Assembly: GCA_001247695.2 (NCBI GenBank)
Contig: LGRX02028985.1
Coordinates: 1 to 22,938 of the forward strand
Direction: 5' to 3'
Source of the DNA: Cymbomonas tetramitiformis
Taxonomy: Eukaryota > Chlorophyta > Pyramimonadophyceae > Pyramimonadales > Pyramimonadaceae
DNA: 22,938 bases
Shown: in pieces, positions 14,977 to 22,297 of the stretch
Numbering within the stretch: the stretch's first letter is position 1
How the letters are laid out: each line of letters starts with the position of its first letter
The notes under the pieces: generated by a model
Database searches by the model: none
What the model saw: only the letters and a program-made list of their open reading frames with translations
What the model was told of the DNA's origin: nothing
Made by a program: the position numbers and the translations under genes

Positions 14977-17649
14977 TCAATCGCTAAGACCACTCGCGTC
15001 AGATTCCCATCCGCCCTCAGGTATGATCGTCACTTCAGCTCGTATTCCCGCTAACGTTATCGGTTCCGGCTCAAACTCGGGCGGGTCACTCTCAACAACA
15101 GCTGACTGGACTAAAACGCTCATCTCGCTCAGATCCTCCCTGACAAGCAGTTCAGACAGGAACGCATGCACCTCTTCATGTAGGGTCAGGTTGTGGAAAA
15201 GCTGTTTTAACAGTGCCGACGGAATCCCATACAAATTCTCTCGCGCTCCCATGCCCTCCGCAAACACACCTCCGGCTCTCATCGCGCGCCCTCCTTGCGC
15301 TACCTTCTCGTGCCTACCGTTCTGCCGGAAGAACTCGCAAGGCGTGTCGGAATCGCACACTCGCAAGGGTGTGCGCAACGGAACGTTGGTCCAGATGTGC
15401 GTGGGCTTCCTGTACGCGGTCCCGTATTTGCAGTACGTGACGAGATGCGGAGCTGGTAGATTGCTCATGCAGCGACGCGTGTGCAAACCGTGGGGCTCTC
15501 TTCCCTTCGGGTTCTCAATGAAGTATGCTTCGGGCCTCAAGTACCGGATGATCTCCAATGTCCTACGAACTCGCCTGTCCGCAGCGCGCAAATCTCGGAT
15601 GCCTACCGTCTTCGCCTGGCTGTACTCTGTACAAGGTGGGCTAGCCCAGACTACGTCGAAGTGTCCTGGTCTGAACTGTCGGTAGTCCCATCGCATGATA
15701 TCCTCGCAATGTGTGGGGCCCCACTTGGGCTGAATGTCTACGGCAACTACTTCGCTGTTGGGAAATTGCTTAGTGAACTGCCTCTCGACTGACCCGGTCC
15801 CACAGAACAATACGAGAATCTTAGACTGGCCGACTGGCTCCTTCTCAAGTGCTGCGGCTCCGTTGACTGGCGGCAGGGTGCTCTGAGCAGATACTCTCGC
15901 GAAAGTTCCTACTTCCTCATCAAACCTCTCCTCTGGCACCCATGGCATTGCTCCGTCTACCTTGAGCTCCTCCGATAGCGTGGTCCATACCGCTCCTGCG
16001 GACTCGTCGCGCCTCTTACGGACCCTAAGCTTCTCTCGCTCCACTCTCTTAGCCTCGATCCTCTCAAACTCCAACAACGCCCGGTTGGGAACGCCGGGCC
16101 TGCCGGCTCCGTCCCACTCCAGATCCTCTCGGGTCTTCCACTCGTTCTCACTGCGGGGCATTCCTGTCCACTTGACCAGGTACTCCGTCCACCTCCTACC
16201 TTGACGCTGGCGCGTGCGCGAACGCTCCACCCTCTCGACGTGGGTTTCCTTGCGCCCGCTGACGTCCAACGGAGGAGGGGGAATCTCCTTAGCTCTCTCA
16301 ACAAAGCGGCTGCTCGACTCTACCGGCGAAAGCCGGTCCACGGTAAACACATCGTGCACTTTCCACTGCTTAGGCGTCTGCAACCTATAGGCCGACGGTG
16401 CGCCTCTATCGCTCGCGGGAAGGGCCATCTGCCTGTCGCTGTGAAAGACTTCCAGCACCCGAAGGGGCCCGAGGCGCTTCTTAAGCAATTTCTTGTGCAA
16501 CCCGCGGTCGCCCGGCTGGGTGAGGTACGTGGCGTCCACCCAAACCTCATCGCCTACTGCGTAACTCCTGGACTTGTGACGCGCGTCGTACTGGGCGATC
16601 TGCTGCTGCTGAGCTAAGAGCAGCTTCTCCCTAGCGAGCTGCAACTGGCGAACAAATTGGCGGGCTGTCTCGTGGGCTGTACCCTTTTTTACTGCTGCGC
16701 CCCTCCACCCCTTAGCTCGGCCTCTCCGTGATGCAAGTGCTGCCTCCACGAAGAAGTCCAGCTGAGAGGCCGGAGCGTGACCATACGTCAGTTCAAAAGG
16801 GGTGAAGCCCGTGACGGCGGAACGAGAGTCATTAATGGCGTACTCGACCGGGGTACACCACAAATCCCAATCGTGCCGGTTGGCGTCGACATACGCGCGC
16901 AACATGCGTTCGACCGTGTGGTTTGTGTGCTCTGCCTGCCCATCACCTTGTGGGTGGTACGGCGTGGTAGAGGCAACCTGGACTCCCATCAACCGATGTA
17001 GCTCGAGATGCATCTCATCCCTGAAGCGGGAGTCCCGATCACAGACGATCTTCATGGGAGCGCCGTGCAAACGCCACACTTGGTCGAAATACATGCGCGC
17101 GATCTGTGCAGCTGAGCTGTCAGCGTAAAGCATGGGGACTACGTGCACCATCTTGGACAACTTGTCCGTGAAGGTAGCAAACGCGTCGTACCCTCGCTCT
17201 GTGCGGGGCAGCCCAGTGACGAAGTCGATACTAACCATTTGCCACAGTCTTACTGGGACTTGCAGGGGGTTAAGCTGACCGTCTGGATACCCGTTGCGCG
17301 GCCGGGTCTGCTGGCACACGACGCAGGATTTGCACCAGTCGGTGACATCCTTGCTCATGCGTGGCCACCAAAAACGACGGGATACCCTGTCCAGTGTCTT
17401 ATCCCTTCCTGTGTGCCCTGCTGCTGGGGACTCGTGTGCTTCGCGCATCACCAGCTCTCTGAGGGGGGAATCCTGAGCTAGCACTAGCTGATACCGCCCT
17501 TCGGCCACTCGCCATATCATGTCGTCTACCATGCGAAATGTGTCTGTCCTTTGATGTGGGGCTGCGATCAGTTCTTCCTTCAACGAGCTGAGGTACGGGC
17601 TGCGTTCGTATTCCGCTTGCAAGGCGCGGACGAACTCATCAGCCTTCAG
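14977..17649 (-). CDS. Integrase – chromodomain – C5-methyltransferase-like polyprotein segment
   Basis: A fully open frame of about 890 codons (numbered from 17622). Integrase: zinc-binding H..H..C..C at about 63-103 (ending CKSCVVCQQTRP); catalytic core with Asp in SIDFVTGLP (133), Asp in VCDRDSRF (195) and Glu in GQAEHTN (230); GPL-type module at about 385-435. Chromodomain at about 460-525 with YLVKWTGMPRSENEWK; the usual TWEP is altered. C5-methyltransferase-like domain at about 600-810: motif I LVLFCGTGSVERQF, motif IV ASPPCTEYSQAKT with the candidate catalytic Cys664 (15631-15633), a motif VI-like FIENPKG (ENP instead of ENV), a CKYG...RKPTHIWTN segment, and a motif X-like ENLYGIPSALLKQLF. 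Integrase inserts cDNA; the chromodomain may guide it to marked chromatin; the last domain may methylate cytosine. The target-recognition region is short. The 5' junction with the Dam-like frame is a frameshift near 17640-17649. Confidence 0.92.
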   Translation of the reverse strand: MKADEFVRALQAEYERSPYLSSLKEELIAAPHQRTDTFRMVDDMIWRVAEGRYQLVLAQDSPLRELVMREAHESPAAGHTGRDKTLDRVSRRFWWPRMSKDVTDWCKSCVVCQQTRPRNGYPDGQLNPLQVPVRLWQMVSIDFVTGLPRTERGYDAFATFTDKLSKMVHVVPMLYADSSAAQIARMYFDQVWRLHGAPMKIVCDRDSRFRDEMHLELHRLMGVQVASTTPYHPQGDGQAEHTNHTVERMLRAYVDANRHDWDLWCTPVEYAINDSRSAVTGFTPFELTYGHAPASQLDFFVEAALASRRGRAKGWRGAAVKKGTAHETARQFVRQLQLAREKLLLAQQQQIAQYDARHKSRSYAVGDEVWVDATYLTQPGDRGLHKKLLKKRLGPLRVLEVFHSDRQMALPASDRGAPSAYRLQTPKQWKVHDVFTVDRLSPVESSSRFVERAKEIPPPPLDVSGRKETHVERVERSRTRQRQGRRWTEYLVKWTGMPRSENEWKTREDLEWDGAGRPGVPNRALLEFERIEAKRVEREKLRVRKRRDESAGAVWTTLSEELKVDGAMPWVPEERFDEEVGTFARVSAQSTLPPVNGAAALEKEPVGQSKILVLFCGTGSVERQFTKQFPNSEVVAVDIQPKWGPTHCEDIMRWDYRQFRPGHFDVVWASPPCTEYSQAKTVGIRDLRAADRRVRRTLEIIRYLRPEAYFIENPKGREPHGLHTRRCMSNLPAPHLVTYCKYGTAYRKPTHIWTNVPLRTPLRVCDSDTPCEFFRQNGRHEKVAQGGRAMRAGGVFAEGMGARENLYGIPSALLKQLFHNLTLHEEVHAFLSELLVREDLSEMSVLVQSAVVESDPPEFEPEPITLAGIRAEVTIIPEGGWESDASGLSD

Positions 17650-18229
17650 TCAGTGGTCCTGACGCTGCCCTGGCCTTTGCTGCAACCCCTGTGGTGACTA
17701 AAGGCTCGTCGGGTTCTGCTTCACTGTCCTTTCGCGCAGGTGGCGCTCGGGGCTTTGCCCTGCTGGCTGCTGGGGCCCACACCAGAAGGACCGGCCAGCG
17801 CAGCGGGGGCCGACCTCCATCAGGAGACTCGAAGAGGTGGTTGGGACGACCTTTTTCGTCCTTCGTGTCAAAGACCTTGACCGGATGAAGCCCATACTTG
17901 GGGTGAATCAACCGCCTCCGGGGAGCGTCATAGTCTGGCAGAAGGAACATCGCCGAGGTGTTTTCCGGATCGGCGCGCCACTCAGCAAGGAAATGCCGAA
18001 GAATTCTTTCTATCAAGTCTGAATCCTTCGTGTAAGGGGGGTTACACCAAACGTGTTTCCCGCGTCACTTTTCCTTCAAGCAGTCGGTCCAATAGGTGTC
18101 AACCTGCCGGTTAACGCCCATGGAGTCGCAACGCGCGTCAACGTCAAACATCCCGTACTGGGCCGCTATCTCCTCAAAGCGCTCCCTGATCAGCTTCCAG
18201 TCCTGGCGATCTACGACCTGGTCGTAGTG
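17639..18229 (-). pseudogene. Dam-like (N6-adenine type) methyltransferase domain between RNase H and integrase
   Basis: In one frame from 18229 a DW-initiated helix (QDWKLIRERFEEIAAQYG) is followed by FDVDARCDS, a conserved-position Asn, then VWCNPPY (NPPY at 18032-18043), a long helix ILRHFLAEW and a strand ending FLLPD. This order matches the phage Dam-type DNA N-6-adenine-methyltransferase family, whose catalytic motif is DPPY/NPPY, and the related domain known between RNase H and tyrosine recombinase in DIRS retrotransposons. A TGA at 18065-18067 interrupts it a few residues before NPPY, at a place where the family often has Trp, so one G-to-A change would explain it. A basic, Ala/Pro-rich linker follows to 17639, where another frame takes over. 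The cofactor-binding half is short, so activity is doubtful even without the stop. Confidence 0.75.
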
Positions 18230-18573
18230 GGAGCTACCTTCTGGGGCTTAACGGGCTCAGGTACCTTTCCGGCTGCCTTTGGATGATTCTGGGTCTCAGG
18301 GTGGGGGAACTCGTCGGTCCTCGGTGCTCCTTTCTCCGGATGACTCTGGACTTCTGCTGTGGCCTGTTCCCTAGCTCGGTCTGCTCTGGTCATGACTGCT
18401 AGCGATTCGGCATCCCTCAAGGATTTCTCGCCTACTGCTAGGGTGGCAGCTGCGTCCAACCAAAGGGCCGGCGACTCTACCCACGTGAGCCCATTCAGAT
18501 GGGTGAGCTCACCAATGACCGGTGCTGGACTGGTGGGAGGGAAGGACTCGTCCTCGGAATCACTATACTCGAA

Positions 18574-18753
18574 GGTGGCGCCTAAGACAGATGTGGGATC
18601 CTCGTCCTCTTCACATCTCTTGCCTTTCGGCTCAGAATACTCGGGTCCATCGGTGGTGCGATCCACTGCCCCGAGGACAGAGGTAGGATCCTCGTCCTCT
18701 TCGGACCCCTTGCCTATCGGTGCGGAGTCTCTGGGCCCATCCGTGGCGCGATC
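18574..18753 (-). repeat. Two 90-bp tandem units in the acidic spacer
   Basis: Each unit encodes D-R-(A/T)-T-D-G-P, then a variable middle, then EEDEDPTSVLGA. The duplication preserves frame. Confidence 0.75.
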
Positions 18754-18781
18754 CACAATCCCTTTTTCCTTCAACCCTTCT

Positions 18782-20962
18782 CTAGCTGACATTTCCTGAT
18801 AGTCTGGTCGCCGGGACTGCGCATCTGGTACTACTAAACAGCGCCCTGGCACGTGCTCCATCTGATGGACTCCTACTTCTACCAAGTCCTACCAAGTCCT
18901 CGTACCAGCGAGCCTGACGTCGGCTGAGCTCCCTAGCTGGGGCGAAGAGCCACTGAAGGGGTTTATGGTCTCCCATGAGCTTAAATGATGTAAAAATCAG
19001 ATAATGTCTCCAGGTGACCGTGGTACAATGATGGATGGCACAAAGCTCCCGTTCCCCAGCGTGATAGTTCTGCTCTGCGCTGGAGATCTGCCGGCTTTCA
19101 AAGGCCAAGGGCTGCAAGCCTCGTCCCTGATCCTGCATGAGTACACCCCCTAGTGCTACTCCACTGGCATCTGTCTGTACGAAGAAGGGTCTGGAACCGT
19201 CTGCTGCGCCCTTTTGATCGGGTAGGGCCAAGGCTGGGGAGGAGATCAAAGCAGTTTTTAGTTGTTTAAATGCTGCCTTTTCATTCTCGCCCCAGGTCCA
19301 GTCCACGCCGGATTTGGTGAGGCGGGTCAACGGGTACGCGATATCTGCGAAGTTCTGGATGTACCTCCGGTAGAAGCCACACATGCCCAGGAACTGTCGC
19401 ACGTGTGTGACAGTTTCTAGGTCTGGCCAATCGCGTACCGACGCAACCTTATCCTGCTGTGGGCGGCATCCATCCCGATCCACCACATGCCCTAGGAACC
19501 GGACTGATCGTTTGCACAGCTTGACTTTCGACTTTTTGAGGTAGACGGAATTCTTTCGACATGCCTCCAGGACCTGGCGGAGGTGGTCGAGGTGTACCTC
19601 ATGGGCGCTCTTACCCGGAACCTCAGCCGAGAAAATCATGATGTCATCTACAAATACTCTGCAAAAGGGTAGGTGCCCGAGGTGCTGTTGCATCATCCTT
19701 TGCCAGGTACTTGGGGAGTTTGACAATCCCATAGGCATGACCAACCACTCGTACGCTCCAAAGTGCGTAGTCATTGCGGTTTTCTCCACGTCCTCTGCTT
19801 TCATAGGAACCTGCCAAAATCCCCAAAGGGCATCCATCGTAGAGAAGACGGTAGCCCCTTGTAGGTCATCTAAGAGACTCTGGACATCCGGGAGGGGGTA
19901 TTTGTCTTTGACTGTGATCTCATTGATCTGTCTGTAGTCAATGACTAGACGCAGCTCCTTGGGATTACTCGGCTTGGGGACCATCAGCACGGGGCAGCCC
20001 CACGGAGAGGCCGAGGGTCGTATGTACCCTTTGGCTAAGAGCTCATCTAGCTGTTGCCGGAGGTGCCGCAACTCCTCCTGCGACAACTTGTACCCTCGCC
20101 GGTGCAAGGCGTTCCCACTCCAATCTGGCCTGAGCCGGATGCCGGACTTGAATTCCCTTGACTGGACTGATTTTGGCAGCTCTGTGCAAATGATATCTGC
20201 GAACTCCTTTTCCAGGTCCCTAAGCTGCTGCCAGATTTCCGGCGACACCGTCTCGTCTATCTCGTCCTCCGGCGGTTCCGGGGAGGCCTGAGCAGTCTGT
20301 GGGGCTGGCGGCGGGGTAGTGCCTGGCGGGACGGCCGGTACCGGCGGGTCTGTGGTCTGCGGAGCTGGCGGCGGGGTAGTGTCTGGCGGCACGACTGGTG
20401 CCGAGGCTCGCGACTTCTGACTCTGAGGGCTCAGGACGGTGGGGACTTTTGGTCCCGGCGGCTGCCCGGTGGAGGGGCCACTTTCAGCACCAGGCTGACC
20501 GACTGCTGCGACCTGGTCACGCCAACGCACTCGCTTACGCCGTGCTCGGGGTCGTCGCTCCGCGACCAGACCCCGGCCCTGCTGGAGCGCCGCGGCTGCC
20601 TGCGCGTGCCAGGTGGGTGGCTGCCCGGCCGCGTGATCCTCTATCGCCTGCCTACGCACCGCTGGCGGAAGCAACGCAAATGCTCCGTTCGCCTCCTGTT
20701 TGCTAGCGAAAAAGCTGAGAGGGTCAGGGTGATCCCCGGCCTCGTCGACCGTCCTCGCAAATCCCTGTGGCCTAATATCCTCGACCACCGCCCCTACTCT
20801 CTGCAAATGACACGCTCCTTCCACGTCACTATAGCCGGACTCGGAGCTGTCCGAGACCAACCCTCCCGGCCCCTCAGACTCCTCTGCTCCGTCCGGCACC
20901 GTTGCGCTGGGACGCACGCTGACTTCACTATGAATCCTCGGACCCGGAGGAGGGTTCTGACG
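18782..20962 (-). CDS. Ty3/gypsy reverse transcriptase and RNase H
   Basis: An open frame of 726 codons lies downstream of two TAG codons. Numbered from 20917, the first ~215 residues are a disordered lead with a Pro-rich tandem repeat (VPPxTTPPPAPQT twice, residues 175-208, 63-bp period). Residues ~225-480 are the RT: LVIDYRQINEITVKDKYPLP, the first catalytic Asp in FSTMDALWGFWQ, the MPMGLSNSPSTWQ block, and FVDDIMIFS (19628-19654) with the paired catalytic Asp. A thumb follows with VRFLGHVV and FLGMCGFYRRYI. RNase H at about 575-680 has FVQTDASGVALGG and SAEQNYHAGERELCAI. True homology ends at RWYEDLV, where the 10-bp duplication (18881-18900) shifts the frame; the last ~35 residues are out of frame. 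The lead probably continues the protease ORF, which is in the same frame. Confidence 0.93.
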   Translation of the reverse strand, partial: RQNPPPGPRIHSEVSVRPSATVPDGAEESEGPGGLVSDSSESGYSDVEGACHLQRVGAVVEDIRPQGFARTVDEAGDHPDPLSFFASKQEANGAFALLPPAVRRQAIEDHAAGQPPTWHAQAAAALQQGRGLVAERRPRARRKRVRWRDQVAAVGQPGAESGPSTGQPPGPKVPTVLSPQSQKSRASAPVVPPDTTPPPAPQTTDPPVPAVPPGTTPPPAPQTAQASPEPPEDEIDETVSPEIWQQLRDLEKEFADIICTELPKSVQSREFKSGIRLRPDWSGNALHRRGYKLSQEELRHLRQQLDELLAKGYIRPSASPWGCPVLMVPKPSNPKELRLVIDYRQINEITVKDKYPLPDVQSLLDDLQGATVFSTMDALWGFWQVPMKAEDVEKTAMTTHFGAYEWLVMPMGLSNSPSTWQRMMQQHLGHLPFCRVFVDDIMIFSAEVPGKSAHEVHLDHLRQVLEACRKNSVYLKKSKVKLCKRSVRFLGHVVDRDGCRPQQDKVASVRDWPDLETVTHVRQFLGMCGFYRRYIQNFADIAYPLTRLTKSGVDWTWGENEKAAFKQLKTALISSPALALPDQKGAADGSRPFFVQTDASGVALGGVLMQDQGRGLQPLAFESRQISSAEQNYHAGERELCAIHHCTTVTWRHYLIFTSFKLMGDHKPLQWLFAPARELSRRQARWYEDLVGLGRSRSPSDGARARALFSSTRCAVPATRLSGNVS
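18881..18900. repeat. Perfect 10-bp tandem duplication causing a frameshift
   Basis: ACCAAGTCCT is repeated directly (18881-18890 and 18891-18900). Ten bases shift the frame by one, and homology switches frame exactly here, so this duplication is the cause of the break in RNase H. Confidence 0.9.
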
Positions 20963-20974
20963 CTAGGCCTGCTA
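20963..20974 (-). other. Two in-frame TAG codons between protease and RT
   Basis: The minus-strand sequence reads TAG CAG GCC TAG in the same frame as both the protease ORF (ending at 20972) and the RT ORF. Either two nonsense mutations have split one Pro-RT ORF, or there is a leaky stop. Two stops so close make readthrough inefficient, so decay is likelier. Confidence 0.7.
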
Positions 20975-22060
20975 CAACATCGTTGGGGGAATCTTCGTCG
21001 GAGTCTCCCCCCCCTTGTTGCAGGCCAACGCGCCAAAAGTCCCATCGGGGCCGAGGTAGACGACGAAAGCTTGCTCCTCTCTGTTTCGGAGGGTTCGCAG
21101 GTCCCGGCGAGCTCGACGTTGGCTCAAAAGGACTCCCTGTACCAGTGCCATTGCCGTGTCCTTGGACCGACTGGGGTCCGGGGACCCCGGCGAACAGCCG
21201 GTGATGACGACCTCTTCCCTGCCCTTGGTGAACCGGACCGAACCCGAGTTCTTATAATCCAGTGTAACCGGGGAAAGGTTCGCCAGCCAAGGACCCCCCA
21301 GGATGACATCCACCTTGAGGTCGAGGGGCATTACCCGAAGCTCAACTTGCTGGCCGTATGACCCCTTTGACGTCTCAGCAAGGAGCTTGGGCCTGATGCA
21401 GGAATTAGCATCATACGTGGTGCCGTCAGCCACCCGAACCCGCATGGCTTGCTCGTGGCGCACCGGCTTGACGCCGGTGAGCTTCTGCAGTGTACTCTTT
21501 GCGATAATATTAGTGGACGCTCCCGAATCCACCAACACCTTGACTCTGACGCCTGCAATCCAGGCCCAAAACAGCAACAACGTCGGTGTGCGACTGTGCC
21601 TGTCGAAACTCCTCGGGCGCGCTCCCATCGAGGACACCGCTGCCAGGGACTCACACCAGCTCGGACTGATATCGCCGTCCTGCATTATGCAGTCCAGGCG
21701 GGTGACTGACGTTTCTGCGTCGGAGTCACAGTCCGGGAGGCAGTAAGTACATGCGTCCGCTAGCAGGCCGATGGCGACTGCTTTCTGGACTGCACTGCGC
21801 TCCGGGAAGTCTGGGGGGGACGCCGCGACTTGGACTGACGCTGCAGCCAGTTTAGCCGCTATGTGCTTTCTGACTTGCTCGTCCCGGTGCATCAGCTCAT
21901 TGTCTTGCTGAAGTTCCCTATTCTCCCTTTCCAACTCCTCCTTTCCGAAGGCGTGGAAGTCCGCATGGCGTTCTGTTGAGGTAGAAGCCGGGTCCCTACC
22001 CTCCAACTCGTACCTGCGCTGCAATCGAGAGGTTCGAAGCGCCTTGTCTTCAGGAGTCAG
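20972..22060 (-). CDS. Gypsy aspartic protease region with coiled-coil lead
   Basis: A 362-codon open frame between TGA 22061-22063 and TAG 20972-20974. Numbered from 22024, residues ~28-60 form a likely coiled coil (ELERENRELQQDNELMHRDE). The protease is at about 148-270: a hydrophobic strand, then VLVDSGASTNIIA with the catalytic Asp in DSGA (21518-21529), and DVILGGPWLANL, which matches the second conserved loop of retropepsins. Retropepsins cleave the polyprotein as dimers. The following ~80 residues (basic, Arg-rich) lead into the RT ORF in the same frame. The stretch between 22064 and 22297 is also in this frame, across the TGA. Confidence 0.87.
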   Translation of the reverse strand: MTPEDKALRTSRLQRRYELEGRDPASTSTERHADFHAFGKEELERENRELQQDNELMHRDEQVRKHIAAKLAAASVQVAASPPDFPERSAVQKAVAIGLLADACTYCLPDCDSDAETSVTRLDCIMQDGDISPSWCESLAAVSSMGARPRSFDRHSRTPTLLLFWAWIAGVRVKVLVDSGASTNIIAKSTLQKLTGVKPVRHEQAMRVRVADGTTYDANSCIRPKLLAETSKGSYGQQVELRVMPLDLKVDVILGGPWLANLSPVTLDYKNSGSVRFTKGREEVVITGCSPGSPDPSRSKDTAMALVQGVLLSQRRARRDLRTLRNREEQAFVVYLGPDGTFGALACNKGGETPTKIPPTML

Positions 22061-22063
22061 TCA

Positions 22064-22297
22064 TGGTCTGCGTTTCGGGCCCAAAGCCTGGCGAGCCCTG
22101 CTTCGGGTCAACCACGGCCGACTGGGCTTTGAAGTTCTCTCTGGTGGTGAGAGTTCTTCTCCCTCGGCAGGCTTGGGCTTGGCTACGCGAACGAACCGTC
22201 CGAACTCCTGATCCAAGATGGCTTTGCGTCGGCGATTGAACTCGCGCACCCTGACGAGCCGCTTCAAGCGCTTATCTAACTCTTCTCGATTCAACTG
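22064..22297 (-). pseudogene. Charged N-terminal segment of the Pro-Pol frame
   Basis: This frame is open from just after a TAA at 22298-22300 to TGA 22061-22063. It reads as a basic helix (ELDKRLKRLVRVREFNRRRK) and then a Lys/Pro/Glu linker. It is in the protease frame, one base back (-1) from the gag frame, which ends at TGA 22291-22293, so gag and pro-pol overlap by only a few bases. This suits either a -1 frameshift site or simple decay; no clear slippery heptamer is visible. Confidence 0.6.

Larger units (their letters stand above)
18211..18900 (-). pseudogene. End of RNase H and acidic spacer
   Basis: This frame takes over from the RT/RNase H ORF after a 10-bp duplication at 18881-18900. 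It opens with VEVGVHQMEHVPGRCLVVPDA.SRRPDY-type sequence, the normal end of the gypsy RNase H/connection. It then runs into an acidic, low-complexity spacer that contains two 30-residue units (nt 18574-18753) sharing SEEDEDPTSVLGA-like ends. The frame stops at TAG 18211-18213 just after the Dam-like domain has begun in another frame. The spacer has no recognised fold. Confidence 0.7.

Noticed and set aside
14644..15685. Plus-strand open frames over the minisatellite and methyltransferase region
   Set aside because: They are shadows of the 63-bp repeat and of the minus-strand integrase–methyltransferase ORF.
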